In this document: positions 1-13,316 of the stretch, in pieces | How the letters are laid out: every line of letters starts with the position of its first letter | Numbering within the stretch: position 1 is the first letter of the stretch | NCBI RefSeq assembly: GCF_020184175.1 | Contig: NC_065531.1 | Location: forward strand, 66,170,806 to 66,234,805 | Direction of reading: 5' to 3' | DNA length: 64,000 nucleotides | Source: Aphis gossypii | Taxonomy: Eukaryota; Arthropoda; Insecta; Hemiptera; Aphididae | Position numbers and translations under genes: made by a program | Notes under the pieces: model-generated | Database searches by the model: none | Told to the model about the DNA's origin: nothing | The model's input: only the letters and a program-made list of their open reading frames with translations

Positions 1-14
1 TTCAGTATAATATT

Positions 15-167
15 TTAAAATTTTAAAATATCAGGTGCACGGGTATAACGAGCAGGTTCTAATAAAATTTGCGTTCCAGTTGTACGTGATATTGTAGTTA
101 ATGCAGATGATGATAAATTATTTCAATTGGTTTTTCTTTTTTCATTAAAAGTTTGCCAATACTCGTC
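15..167 (-). pseudogene. degraded coding fragment at window edge
   Basis: Read on the minus strand from 167 down to 15, one frame gives about 50 codons beginning DEYWQTFNEKRKTN and ending LEPARYTRAPDILKF before a stop at 15-17. There is one internal TGA. The amino-acid mix is protein-like rather than the Ile/Asn/Lys/Tyr-only mix that random AT-rich frames give here. No ATG or splice site was identified. It may be a remnant of a transposable-element protein or of a gene lying to the left; I do not recognise the family. Confidence 0.3.
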
Positions 168-1898
168 AATGTGGTTTGTCGTAAACTCGTAACACCGAGC
201 GAAACAGGGTGTATAATAGGTACCTATATAGAAAACAAAACCATTTATGTGCGTGTGTTCCGTTTTGTTCAGTAAAAATATATTATAACATGATATCCAA
301 TTTTAAAATGTATAATATACGTGTATTATAATCATCGATACGTTCACATATCTGTTTTAAGACTGGAATTAAATGCACTTAAAATGTGTGTTATATATAT
401 TTAAATATCATGAATTATAATGTAAATAATAAATATGCATTTAATAATGACAAAATATCTCCCAATATAAAAATAATTATTAAACGTTAATGTTTTATCG
501 AATTAAATGGATGAACGAATTAAAAAAAAGAAAAGGAGCATAAAATATTTCTTAAAAAAATAAATAAGATTATGGGATTTTAAATTTTAAGATAATAAAC
601 CATCGTTTCCGGCAGTGGCAACCCCAAACTTAATTTTATTATAGTGCACAATATTTCTTTTCAATAACCGTTGAAAGTTATAATATTTTAATTTTATCGT
701 TATCTCTCCACTTAATTTTGATAAACACATTTCTTCATACTACAAAATACAAATAATATAAATTATAATAAATAAATTTTCTAAATACCTTGATTAAATA
801 CCAGACTTAAAGATAATTTATTGAAAAAAAAATATTTTGATTATGTTATACAAAAATACGAGTATATATAATATTTTTGTTATATACGATTATATTACGT
901 AACATAGGTACATAAATTCAAATATTAAATATTTTTGTTTAATTTCAATTCGTCAAAATTACAGGTTGAGAAAAATAAAATATAGTGGGCACCTTTTCTC
1001 TATAATATGGTATAATCGCTAACGATTTTTGATTTTGTTTATTCAACTCAATATCAAGCCATTTCAAGACGATTCGTCGTATATATAATTATGTACACAC
1101 TGGATTTTGTCTCAACTACCATTTTATATGAAATTCGGACTGCAAGTATAACGATGGTAGATTTATATAACTTTTAACGTATAACATAACATATCGTATG
1201 ATTTAATCATTCGGATTTTGGTACATTTTTTTTTCAATTTTTAATCGGAAAGCGATATTATCCTGCTGTTAAAACCTGTACATTTTGCGTGTATAAATGG
1301 CATAAACATTTAAAATGCGATTTCCGTAATTTTTTAACTAGTGGCTTCAGAAAATTGTGTTATTATAATATAATAACAGCGCGCATTTAACGTATGCGTT
1401 GTCTAATTTACTTATTCAAACAAATGTTAACTATAAACTTTCATATTATTATTCCGTCAACAATATTCATCAGACAGATAAAAAACATTGTACGCCTCGT
1501 CGTCGTTGTATAGTGCAGCTATTTTTTTTTTTTTTTTGCGGAACTTGGTTCTCAAACTCTTCTCTACTCAACGTCCCCTCATCATTTGTACTCTCTTTAC
1601 ATCCACCTGAATAATAATATAATACTACGCGGTTGTCAAACACTACACCGACTGCAGAAATATATTACATTACATCGTGTACCTATGTATATTTGCATAA
1701 GACGATCGAACGAGCTCTGCAGAGCTGTACATACACATATACCTATTGTATAATAGTCGTGTTTTACATTTAGATTAGATGAACAGCTATGGCCCCATCG
1801 TGTAACGCCAAGACAAATTTAAATATTTTAACGAAATCTTAAGGCGAAAGAAAAAGAAAAACGGCAAATAATGCACATACTGTTGTGGTGGGACATAC

Positions 1899-1910
1899 GG
1901 GGGGGGGGGG
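1899..1910 (+). repeat. poly-G tract (12 G)
   Basis: Twelve consecutive G residues between CATAC and TTATTTT. G homopolymers of this length are rare in DNA this AT-rich. It could be a real mononucleotide microsatellite or an assembly or sequencing artefact. Confidence 0.9.
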
Positions 1911-2037
1911 TTATTTTGGCAGGTCTGCAGATATTATATAAGGCGTATATTTATTGCCGAGGTATTTACGCAACACTAACGTCGCCGGAGACGATTTTGT
2001 CGCTCGAAGAAACGGATTAACTATCAGAAAAATATAA

Positions 2038-2055
2038 ATATATATATATATATAT
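2038..2055. repeat. (AT)n microsatellite
   Basis: Nine AT dinucleotides in a row in an already TA-rich context. Confidence 0.9.
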
Positions 2056-5000
2056 TGTAAGAAATTCAACGGCTTACAAGTATACCTACTTTTCCGAAAT
2101 TTGATGTAAGCACAAGTAATGCGAGTACGCTAGTCTTATCTTAGGAAACTGAAAGGTGTGAAATTTTGAACTAATCCGACTCTAAAAAACGTAATTTCGT
2201 TTAGATTTCAAATTCACATTTCACACATACAAATTTGTATATAAAATAATAATATTATACTTGGTATGAAATACCGTTTACCTACTTAATATTACGTATT
2301 CCACTCTACGAATATAACATTGCATTATAATGAATACATGTTTCCAGAGTTTTTCCAAGTACCTATCTATATGATATTTTAGTTTTAGTCTAAACTCCGC
2401 AGTTAATGATTTGTAGAGAGGGATTGCATAAAGCCACGGGCCATGCTGGTCATGAAATTTCTATGTTCAATATCTATTGCCGTATAGTGTACACCTATAC
2501 GCTATAATAATATTATCAATAAATAACACAAAAATACCATTTAAATACAATCACGAACGATGGCGATAGTTATATTTATCAACAAAAGATTAATAGACCT
2601 GAAACATAAAACGATAACATTTATGATAATAGATTATAATATAATAGTTAATATAGTACAATATAAATAGTGCACAATCGTTGACGGTTTTAGATTTTTA
2701 CGGCTGTCTGCTATCTGTATCAGACTGTCTGAGAATTGAAGTATTATCATTTTTTTTTCCTTATTTTTATTACGATAAATGTTTGCCACTGTACAATATT
2801 ATATATTATATATAATATATTCGTACCACATGAAATCTAATATCTGTGATAAACTTAAACGTAAGCCGAAATATAATAATTATAACATCGCTATAATTGA
2901 GAACGTTGTAATTGAACGTTGGGTACGATATTATTATAATACTGTCATAGAATATTCTAATGTCTCGCGCACTTTGCAAAATCGGTTTTTTTTTATAAAT
3001 TTCAAATCCCATGACTCACGATTGAGAGTCGGCGGATTTAACGATACAATATTTTATATTAGTTATTACGGTTGTCATTTGTACTTATATATTAAATATA
3101 ACGCACGAAATTTTAGCGAACATTAATAATGATTAGGTATGATGACTGCTGACAAGTATGACGACACGACAAAATGTATGTACAACACCTAATCACCGCG
3201 TTAATTATATACAAACACTATGCTAAACAAACAAAATGAGCTTAAAATCGAATTAATAACTACCAAAAATGAGAATTCCAAGAAAACTCTACAGACAGTG
3301 CGCGGTCATCCTGGTTAATTTGTATAACGAAGGTCGACATCGATATTCTGACGTATATAGAAATTCAATACGATATTAGGCATCCTACTTACGCTTCCAA
3401 CACTTTTTTTCGATTCAAAAAATGTTATTCTTATGCACAACAAGTGTTAATATTTGCATAAGGCTTTAATACGTTTATTTAGATGATAACTTTATTTGAT
3501 TATCTCAATATTAAAGTTATTATTTTTTATAGCTAGCTATTTTTATTTAATATAAACTAAAGATATTAAATCTAATATTAAAAAATACATAAAAATAAAA
3601 ATTATATTTTTTCATTTTCGACATCTAACAATATTATAGTATTAAATAACATAAGCTAAATGGACGCATGTGATGCCGCGACTTTCATTTAAAAGTTTCT
3701 TTTCATAGTCAGAAAACCTAATAATAGACGGATGAAAAACTTTAAGCACAGATGGCGTTTTAAAGATCATAATATTTCAATAGTAACTACCATTCCCTGT
3801 AGCTTATAATATACATTATTTTTTTCTTTTCGGATTATCTCCACAGTTGTCACTCGATAATGTAAATACTTTAAAGTATAAACGAAAATAATTCTTAAAA
3901 TATTGTTAATATGATAATATCGTTTAGACCAGATGTAAGGGGTTAGAGTAAAAATTGAAAAAAAAATTGTCAACCAAAATAAGAATAAAACTTAAATCAT
4001 TAGAAAAATAATATTAGGTGGACATACAATAAAGATAAACGCGTACGACTATAACCAATCGCCAGAATAACGTAAAACAATATAAAATAACATTTAAACA
4101 TCTAAAGGCCATGAGAAAAATTGTTTGAGGGAATGTTAATCTGCAAAATCTATTTGCTAGTCGTATGGTACTAGCTGAAACTGACAGAAAACAACAATTA
4201 ATTTAAAATTTATTATAGTATTGTACAGCTGTAAATGGTTTGTATAGTTTACAAATAATAGTATGCGTAATAACTTATCTCATTGGATTATTTTTTATCG
4301 GATGCAGTGAAATCGACTAAAATATTTGACACACGTTTCGCAATATTATATTGGTGGGTTTGTTTTCTTTATTCTCGCCGAATTTAATGGAAAATGTTTC
4401 GCGTGAGTCGAGCTCGTTTTTCGGTGAAATAAAAACGCCACTATCGTCATGGCGTACATTACACCTATAATATAGAGCGTAGGTATATACATTACTTAAA
4501 CACTTAAAATAATACGAATAATCGTTGTAGTACATTTTGTAGTATAATTAGAAATACGTGTATAATAATATATTATAATATAATGGAAATATAATAATAT
4601 AATATATCACCCTACGGTCATATTATATATACTTATTATCTATTTTATATCTACAATGGATATTATATAACGGTAGTACGGCATGCGATTTTATAAAAGT
4701 ACTATAAGTACGTTTTTTAAAACGGAAGAATATAAAATGATAATACGATTACAGTACAGATATGTAAAAATTTAATTATTTCATTAAAATGGACGAATCG
4801 CGATTTATGTGTATAATATTATAATTGTATTATTACAGTCAGAATTCCAGACTATTTCTGACCTCTGGAACATCTCATTTCAATCATAATTTCAAAACAT
4901 TTTTGAATCATCATTTTTTGACAATACATACTATTAATATTGTGATTCGCATATACATAACCGCATGACCTACGTCTCCACAATTTACATGTTTATCGGC

Positions 5001-6051
5001 CACGGGTCGTATGAAAAATATTCATAATATATAATATTCACGTCGTTCATACAACGATTACATTTGTTGTTCAAAAATTTCAATTTGGTGGATCCGAGGT
5101 GACGATGAATATGATATCTGTGATAGAGATTTGTTATATGGTTTTACAAGATTCTTTTTTCCAGTTTAGGTTCAACTATATTATAGTTACGTACGAATAC
5201 CCAAGTCACGTTATATTTATATAAAGAACGTGAACTGCTGTAGGTGTTATATAACAATGGTGTTTTGTTACTATCTACAGTTTTAAAGTTTTATCCCAAC
5301 TAATAATCTCGAATTGTATTTCAAAAATATAATATAAAATTGTTGAACATATTATATATAATTACTTTCTCGAATTAGAGATAAGGTTTTATAATGCTGT
5401 TTTTTTTTATCAAACCACACATTAGCATGTTATGATAAGATATAATTAGTATGTAATAATTAATTTTATTACTTTTTGAATCTTTGTTAATTAGTTTTTT
5501 CTTTTATTAGTCTTATGGGGTAAATTTTTAAAAAATCGTAGCACTAATAAATTATCAATTTTTTCTTCGATATAATCATAAACAATTGCATTATTTTAAG
5601 TGAAATATTTTTAAAATGTAGTACAAAAATCCAAACTAAAAACGTAAATAATATTTTAATATAATTAAAAAGGTTATTAATTAGGTATAAAAGTAATAAA
5701 AATAATAAAGTGCGAATTACATATAAATAATTAAGCTGTAATTATACATTAAAAGAAAAAAAAATATTATGATTTTAAAAATTGTATTTTAATACTATCC
5801 TACATATCATGAACATTCTATGAAAGCGTGTGAAGGAATTTTATACACTAAGTTGGTAAAAAATCTGAATAATAATACTGAAATTTTCTTTACTGTTAAA
5901 AAGTGTCAGGTATTCTTTAGATTACCTATATACTATAATAAACAGGTACAATGTGTATTATAATATAATATACAAAACACCTAATATAATTATAATTAAG
6001 TGTTAGTCATGTCAAAAATCAGAATATTAATGTTAACTTTTGGTTTAAATA

Positions 6052-6896
6052 CAGAGTGAATCATCAAGCATATACCTTGCACACTCCATTATCGTTTATA
6101 ATACATTTTGGTTTTTGAATTTAATAATAACCATTAACCATATTTTAAAATATTTGAGATTTTTTATGCTACTTAAGGTGTGTCTTGTAGCCATTAAAAT
6201 TGTTGTTTTTAAAACGAAAACCATCTTTTTTACTCAAAATTATCTAATAGATGGCCGATGATTTTTTTTTCAAAATGTTAATGTACTTAATTCAAAAATC
6301 AAACGAGTAGCTTTTTAGTGATTTGTTTGTTTAAAAATAATAAAAATGGTTCTATTAAATTATAAAATAGATCTTATATTATATTAGGTACTTGAATTAT
6401 TTTTACAAATATTACATTTTGATAAATTAATATTAATGCTTATAACTTCAACTCACCATAACCCTTAAATCTTCCAAACTTATTATTATGGACCTATTAT
6501 CCTCAGTACATAAAATTAAATACCCTATCCAAAAACTACTCATTCTAATTTTGAATAAAGCATATAATATCTAAAAAAAAAAAAAATATTCAATAAATAA
6601 TTTAGAGTAAAAAACACTGTTTTCATTTAAGAAATGGAATTTGTATCTCCACAAAACACCCTTTAAGCAGTACAAATATCATAGATTTGAAAATAGTCTC
6701 TAAGTAAATAAAAAAATGTATAAAAATGTACCTATAAATATTTTATATTTAATAATGTTAAAAAAATAATATTAATAATATTATTAATATTATTTAAATA
6801 TTTTATATATTATCTAAAAATCAGATAAAAATCAGATTTTGAATAACTGAATTATTGAAGAAAAAAGGGGTTGATCATGTTTTACGAATCACCCTG
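6052..6896. mobile_element. TA-flanked terminal-inverted-repeat element, non-autonomous
   Basis: The left end reads CAGAGTGAATCATCAAGCAT. The reverse complement of the right end reads CAGGGTGATTCGTAAAACAT. The first 20 positions agree at 15 sites. Both outer edges are flanked by TA (6050-6051 and 6897-6898), the target duplication typical of Tc1/mariner-type elements. The roughly 845-bp interior is AT-rich and has no transposase-like open frame, so this would be an old non-autonomous copy. TA flanks are weak evidence in a genome this TA-rich, so the superfamily assignment is tentative; the inverted ends are the stronger signal. Confidence 0.5.
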
Positions 6897-9397
6897 TATA
6901 GTGTATATTTATACGATATATCTAAATAAAAAAAAATTTATCAGTTCTACTTTATAGATAATATTGTAAATTTATAAAGGTAGTCAAACTATTGGTAATA
7001 TAACGATTAAAATATACACGTACATGACTAAAGTCAATACAATATTTTTATTATACATTTTAAATATCTATGTGTCGTATTTTATTGCTTTATAGATGTA
7101 TATAAATATTGTTAAACTTTCAATTACCCGTAGTTATAATATAGATTTACGATAATAATACATATTTTATTATTTAAAAAAAAAAATAACCAATAAATAC
7201 GATAAAATATTAAAGACAATATTAATATTTTTATATCAGAAAGGTTGGTCATTGACTGTGGATTAAAGAGAAACTACTGCAGGCCTCTTTTTAATAACTA
7301 TACTCGTACTTACACTAAATAAAAAAAAAATCATGCCCAGGATCGCGAAAACTTCAGTGTATAAAGACCGAATACGAAAGAAGAATATAATAAATAATGT
7401 ATTGATAAAAGTGTTAGGATGATTTTAGTTTTTTGTCGGGGATGGAAAGAAAGCCAGATATTAGGTGTGCTCATATTTTATGTATCCTTCTGTAGCATTA
7501 GTTCAATGGCACAATTTATTAACTTAAATGTAATACATGAGATCACTAGGCATAGTAAGACTTAGCAAGTGTTTTTGATGGAAAGTGCTTCAACTCAATC
7601 AAGTTTTGATTGTCGATGATTGAAGCGTATGACAAATTTATTATCAAGGTAAATAAAGTTTTTTTTCTGATTTGGCTATGAAGATTTTAATTCTTTGTTT
7701 AATGTCGTATTGTATTATATTTTTAAACTTAATATAGTAAGTTATGCGTATATGGAGGTATATACCTCCGATAATATTAAAAAATAGGCAATATAAATTA
7801 AATTTTAAAATAAATAAAAATTTCCAACATTTCTTATGAAATTACCTAAACATATTATAGTTAAGTGTATGATGCAATATTCTTGCCAACTATAATATTA
7901 TATCACTGTATTTTTATAGTCCTATAGCTATAACATCGACTTGAATTTATTATTATATAGGTGTCTATAAATAATAAACAATAATAGTAATAATATTATT
8001 AATAAATAAGCATTCGTTATGCTTCATATAATATAAATAGACTTCTTATTTATACATACATATTATCTAAATAAATATCTAAATTTAATGAAATAGCTAA
8101 CTCCAATGTACAATTTATTGATCTCGTCAAGTTATGTGTTTCAATGCCAATTATTGCAATAGATTCGTGTATAATACACTTGAAATGAAAATAATTTATT
8201 TTAATAGACTATTAATATTTAATATTTCTTGATAGCGTTTATACTTGTAAGGCTGTAACGTGTTCGATACACATATTATAAATTGAAAATCTAATTTATA
8301 ACCTTAGAAGTCTATCCCTAGAGAATGCCAATTTCTAAATATTTTTTGTACCTATACAGCATCATTTATATAATGTATTTTTTAAATAAAAATAAAAATA
8401 TCATTTTCTTTTATTAGATAGTTCATATTTTACAATGTTGGAATAATTCTTCGTTTACCCAAAGGTAAAAATACGTGTAATGACTTATGGGGAAAAAAAG
8501 TACAATAATCATTAATCAAATCAAATATAAGAACTGATGATAATGTATAACGACGGGACTCATAAAAAAAGAAAAGAAAATACGTCAAAAACGTACTAAC
8601 TTATCAAAAACAAAAAAAAAACCTCTCATTTATGTATTGATTGTAATAGCTTTTTTATTTTTCACAAAAAAAATTTAAGATAAGAAAAATATGAAAATCA
8701 AATTTTAGATTTTGAATCGCGATGGAGCGACGAATATTTTCGTTTTATAATAACATGCGTTTTTTGTGTACATTTACACGATAAGTAGTCGATAAAATAC
8801 TTTGATTTTCAACTTTGAAGGTGGTTTTGGTGAATTTTTATAAAAATTAGATTTAGTTTGTAAAAATTAAAAATTCTAGTATCTTTTTTGAAAAAATAAA
8901 AAAAAAAACAACTACAGAAAACGGGAATTCTTATGCAAATCAAATAGAGATAGAACATTTGAAAGTAGTAAGCAAACGCCAAACACCATAGATGAAAAAT
9001 GTTTATCATTATTGTTATCAGCATTATAATTTATATAATAATTATTTAACGAGACCTTCAATATAAAACATTGTCACTTATATTTTTCCTCGACTATTTT
9101 CTATTTCATATTATAATTTAAATTTTAAGTAGAAAGTCTGGTTATACACATGATTTATTTTAATTTTGTACATAATAATATTTTTCTTATATCTGAGTAC
9201 AAAGTATGTGGTTTTTGATTATTCGTTCAAATGAAACGTGCAATATTATTATTATTATAATGTATATAATAAGCACATTACCTACGATAGATCGTCGTTA
9301 TCATATGACCACGATATCATATATTAAAAACTGAACGACGCATTTTGTTACACATAATCGCATGGCCTTCGACTTCGAGAGATAATAATAATAAAAC
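6897..9397. other. AT-rich spacer
   Basis: No coding frame with gene-like composition was seen. It contains poly-A/T tracts and a perfect 16-bp palindrome at 7754-7769. Mixed-composition patches at about 7240-7660 show no motif I can name. Confidence 0.6.
7754..7769. repeat. perfect 16-bp palindrome
   Basis: GGAGGTATATACCTCC is a perfect self-complementary palindrome in intergenic DNA. It could form a short cruciform or be a dimeric binding site, but nothing around it decides between these. Confidence 0.5.
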
Positions 9398-10247
9398 CAG
9401 TCTTGTAAAGTACCTGTGTGAAAGTATTCAAAAACTTTTCAAGTATTACGCACTAAGTATTTTATAAATACATTCTCAAAGTATCTGTACTTAAAACCAA
9501 ATACTTTTTATTTTTAGTTTAAACGTTTCATATTTTGAATTCCTTCACCAAAAATAAAAATAAAACTTGAGAAATAGATATGAAAACAGAAGTCAAAATT
9601 TGTCAACTATATACAAATATATCAAAAGTTTTATTTTTTAAATAGGTATAGGTATCGTTTATGGGTAATATAATTTTAAAGGGCGTGTATAGTGCTTTGA
9701 ATAGTATTTTAAAATAATATATCTATAGTATTATAATATAACAGTCAACTATTAATGTACCAATATGGAATAAGAGTGATTAAAGAACTTAATACATAAT
9801 ACGAAATAGGTAGTATATTTTTAAAAACAATTATTATTAGTGCATTTAATATGGATCCTTGCGTAATGTGCATATAGTTTTGAAAATATTATATAGGTAT
9901 ATATTTTGTTTTGGATGATTTATACCTAACACCTAATCAAAAATATTATTTACTCGAAAAAAAAAACAGACTAGTAATTTATAGTTAGTCCAAAATAATT
10001 TATATTGTGCAAAATATTTAATAAAATTAATGTTTAACACGATAATGCTAAAAAATTCAATTCAGTTGATTTATTAAGTAAAACAAAACATTAAGTAAAA
10101 ACTTTAAAATATCCGTATTTTTATTTATACGAATACGCATTTTAAAAACTACTTTTTAACTAGATAATTATCTATACGACTTTACATATATATAATATTT
10201 TTACAATATTACTTGAATATTTTCAAAAAGTTTATTTTACGAGACTG
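9398..10247. mobile_element. hAT-like non-autonomous element with diverged terminal inverted repeats
   Basis: The left end begins CAGTCTTGTAAAGTA. The reverse complement of the right end begins CAGTCTCGTAAAATA, and similarity continues for about 40 bases (both arms contain GAAAGTATTCAA-like and CAAGTA-like runs). The CAG...CTG ends suit hAT elements. The 8-bp flanks (AATAAAAC left, AATGCAAG right) agree at only five positions, so any target duplication has decayed. No transposase is visible in the 850-bp interior. Confidence 0.45.
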
Positions 10248-10539
10248 AATGCAAGTATTAATACCTAACAATTAATTTTATATTGACCACTATTTGTGTT
10301 TGTTTTTTGACGGCTTAGAGTCATTGTTCTTGGCCGAGAGGAAAATATGCGAGAAAAGCGTATCGTTTGCTATTGTTTGTTATTGTTATTATATTGTTAT
10401 GCGTTACGTAGCGTTTGTAAATAATAATAATTATAATAATTATATAAATATATATAATGAATTATATTATTATTATAATGACATGACGTTATATGCGAAT
10501 TTTAGACATAAGATTATAATACTATAATACAGTGTTAAG

Positions 10540-10886
10540 TGTTAATATAAAATGACGGAGCATGAAGCGGGACGGGTTTTATATGTTTATATTGTATGTA
10601 GAGAGGGACACGGTGACGGAAGAATAGAGAAAGTAGTGGGTTAGATATTATATTTTAATATATTGTATTATTAGTTATTAGTGATCGACCGGTGTGCATT
10701 TTGAGCGGAAACCCAAACAATTTGTTTTCGGACGTTCCGGTAGTGCAGTATAATAGTGCAAGTGTTCGATTAAGCGCGATTGGAAAATTATAAAAACCAC
10801 ATCATACCTACCATCAATAGGTATAACACAATATTATTATAAAAGTATATCGTTTAGAGTGTAAATTATATTATATTTATCCAAAA
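10540..10886 (+). promoter_or_regulatory. candidate promoter/5' noncoding exon with GTAAGT donor
   Basis: This segment is clearly richer in GC than its surroundings (for example GATCGACCGGTGTGCATTTT and TTCGGACGTTCCGG) and carries no long open frame. It ends in AAAA followed by a perfect GTAAGT splice donor at 10887-10892. This is what an insect transcription start with a noncoding first exon would look like. The nearest downstream plus-strand gene is the DHPAA synthase gene at 15569, and an acceptor-like TTTTACTTAG sits just before its start codon (AG at 15520-15521). The link is inference. Confidence 0.25.
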
Positions 10887-10892
10887 GTAAGT

Positions 10893-12074
10893 TTGTTGAT
10901 TATAAATTGTTTTTTATTTTTTAATAGTTAATATTATATTTTTGCACTAACACTTCAAAATATTATTAGTTTGTTTTTACCTACAATGAACAACTGGAGT
11001 AGAAAAAAACTAACGAAAAAAATTTAGGGATAAATTAATATTGAAATATATAATATTATAATGATGATGTTTATTGATTTGTTTTTTGGTGGTCTGTGAA
11101 AAAATTTCAGGCTAGGAAATGTTGTTTGTTCAGGCCTTATTTATTGTCAATATTTTCGAGTTACATATCTATTATATACATAATTTAAGAGCATCAAGCA
11201 AGTTTTAGAAGCCAAGTTCTACAACATTCATTTAATTACGCAATCTAACTATCATTACTATTCTTTAATAAATATAGCATCTAATTGCTATTAAAGCTTT
11301 ACAAATCAAAACTATTAACATTTTAATCTATATAGTAAGTTCAGCTATAAAACTGCTGAAATTACTTATTTATTTACTAGTTATTTAAACAATTCTTAGT
11401 TAAAATTTCTAAAATTAATATCAAATATTTTACAAAAAAATAAATAAATGTGTTATATATGAGATATCAGTCGTCCAGATTAATGTAAGTTAGGCACAGT
11501 AATAAGTCAAATCAGCGGGAATCTCTAGGTAGGTTAGGTTGACAGGTATATTATGACGTGTACAACAAAGACATTAAAGTTTGTATAACGATTGAAAATC
11601 ATTTTGTACTTGCTCGTGTCGCACGACCACAGAGAGAAACATTATATTTTCAAGCTAGGTACTGTATATTTTTAAACGATTTTTTTGTCGTTGTTTGTAA
11701 AACTATATTTAAAAACGCTTATCTACCCGTCGCGTACTTTCATTTCTGCATATTAATATTTCAAAACCATGTAATAAATTCGTGTTTTATATACGAACTG
11801 ATATGCAATTAAAAATGTATTAGGTACCCTGCACGGCGGCACCTACTTATATATTATCTACATATTATTTTATATTTATATGTATTTATCTATATGCGTC
11901 TATATAATGTTATAAAATACTTTATTCAATGGTTTTATACCATTTTTTTTTCATCACATAAAAGCGTACAACAGTTTTAAGGTTGGTCACCTCGGTATTG
12001 CGGCGTTTTTATAAATTTGAAGTCAATGATAAATCGACGAGTTCGAAAAACGTATCATGTGCGTATACTTTTAA
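10893..12074. other. spacer or 5' intron, no coding seen
   Basis: AT-rich sequence. If the upstream noncoding exon is real, this is intron of the DHPAA synthase gene. An open plus-strand frame at 11558-11812 has no recognisable motif and is not called. Confidence 0.5.
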
Positions 12075-12419
12075 AAAAGCTCAACCAATACGGTTTCCAA
12101 TCCATTTGAACGTTTGTGAGACGAGGCGTTTACTGTTTGGCACAAATACGTAACGTGTATAATACTAAAACGCTTCGACGAAGACAACGTCCGCAGACTA
12201 GACCTCGATGACTTTGCTCTTGAGATGGGTTTAAAACTGTATACGTTTGTCGTATCCAAAAATCGAGATTTTTCCAACTCTAAAAATTTTCCGGTCGATT
12301 ATAGTTTGTAAATGATATCACGATAACGGTGGTCAATTAGAATACGGTTGAAGAATTACGACGCGACAAACGACACAGCTGTGAATCTGGCTTTGGTCTC
12401 TGCGATGGGACATTATTGA
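12075..12419 (+). pseudogene. fossil coding sequence of unknown origin
   Basis: One plus-strand frame reads like protein through three in-frame stops (12117, 12309 and 12324). Segments include SSTNTVSNPFERL, then DEAFTVWHKYVTCIILKRF, DEDNVRRLDLDDFALEMGLK and LYTFVVSKNRDFSN, then NYDATNDTAVNLALVSAMGHY-like residues near 12360-12416. The middle stretch alone is 63 stop-free codons (12120-12311) without an ATG near its start. The mix of charged and hydrophobic residues differs from random AT-rich frames nearby. No splice sites fit well, so I read this as a decayed gene copy or transposon or viral coding remnant. I do not recognise the family. Confidence 0.4.
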
Positions 12420-12746
12420 TTTCGCCTAAACTATCTACTTAGTAAAAAGGTTTGTATTGATTCCGCTGGCTACTGCTTATAATAGCTTTAACTAAATCGA
12501 TTCCACTGGACAATGTTCATCCTCCCGGGCACATGTTAATAAGTGAACTTTCGACATTATTTAATGTTCAAATCATTATAGTTAAATTTTCAAAATATTG
12601 TTTTCATACACTTTTTTTTCACTACTTTGATAAATAAATAAAAAAAGTTAATATATTATATAATTTATATAATTTTACAATACTATATTCACACACACAT
12701 TTTGAGTTTGAATTAGATAATTAAAATTATTTTTTATTTTATACAA

Positions 12747-12753
<7 letters not shown>

Positions 12754-12781
<28 letters not shown>
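12754..12781. repeat. (AT)14 microsatellite
   Basis: Uninterrupted AT dinucleotides, 28 bases. Confidence 0.95.
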
Positions 12782-12784
<3 letters not shown>

Positions 12785-13124
12785 TATACATTTTAAAGTG
12801 TACAAGGGTGAGGGGAATGAATAGTATCCGGCGGGATCGATGTATTGATATTATTAACAGTAGTTGGCGAAGTCGATACAAAATCGACGGAACCTCTGTG
12901 TGATTAAATATTATAATATAGGTATCTACCGTCATAATTTTAGTTTGTAAACGGTCGTGACGTTAAAGATTAATGATAAACGATGGTATGAAAATAATAA
13001 TAATAACAACACTAATTAGTAGTATTGTAGTATTTATCATGTGCGTATAGCAAACAGCGGAGTGGGGTAAACGGAGCGAAACAAAAAAAAAAAATGCAAA
13101 GAAAAAAAGTCAAACTGTTCGCGA

Positions 13125-13132
13125 TATAAAAA
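13125..13132 (+). promoter_or_regulatory. candidate TATA box
   Basis: TATAAAAA is flanked by GC-rich sequence (TTCGCGA upstream, CGCCTTTCGTTAACCCC downstream) in an otherwise AT-rich region. The GC-richer patch continues to about 13260, as at an insect core promoter. It lies 2.4 kb upstream of the DHPAA synthase start codon on the same strand and could be its promoter with a noncoding first exon. A possible donor is GTGGGT near 13431, but no exon can be proven. Confidence 0.3.
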
Positions 13133-13290
13133 CGCCTTTCGTTAACCCCGTTAACGAGGGCGATCAATCGCGCATCGGCAGACACTACTCGCCGGACGAG
13201 ATGATTTTGACTAATGGCCGCGTCGTTGACACACGTCGAGCTCGCTTTCCACCCTCAACCCCTATGACCTTCCGGAATTCCTTGACACAA

Positions 13291-13316
13291 CACACACACA
13301 CACACACACACACACA
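13291..13316. repeat. (CA)13 microsatellite
   Basis: Thirteen uninterrupted CA units within the GC-richer patch downstream of the candidate TATA box. Confidence 0.97.

Larger units (their letters stand above)
168..6051. other. AT-rich spacer, no gene recognised
   Basis: Very AT-rich sequence rich in TATAAT/ATTATA strings. The longest open frames, for example 2779-3126 on the plus strand, are Ile/Asn/Tyr-rich and are explained by base composition. A slightly more GC-rich patch at about 1780-2020 contains the G12 tract and sits just before a TA repeat, but shows no coding frame. An AGGTACCT palindrome lies at 218-225. Confidence 0.6.

Noticed and set aside
2779..3126. 115-codon plus-strand open frame
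   Set aside because: Tyr/Ile/Asn-dominated composition and TATAAT-derived repeats; looks compositional.
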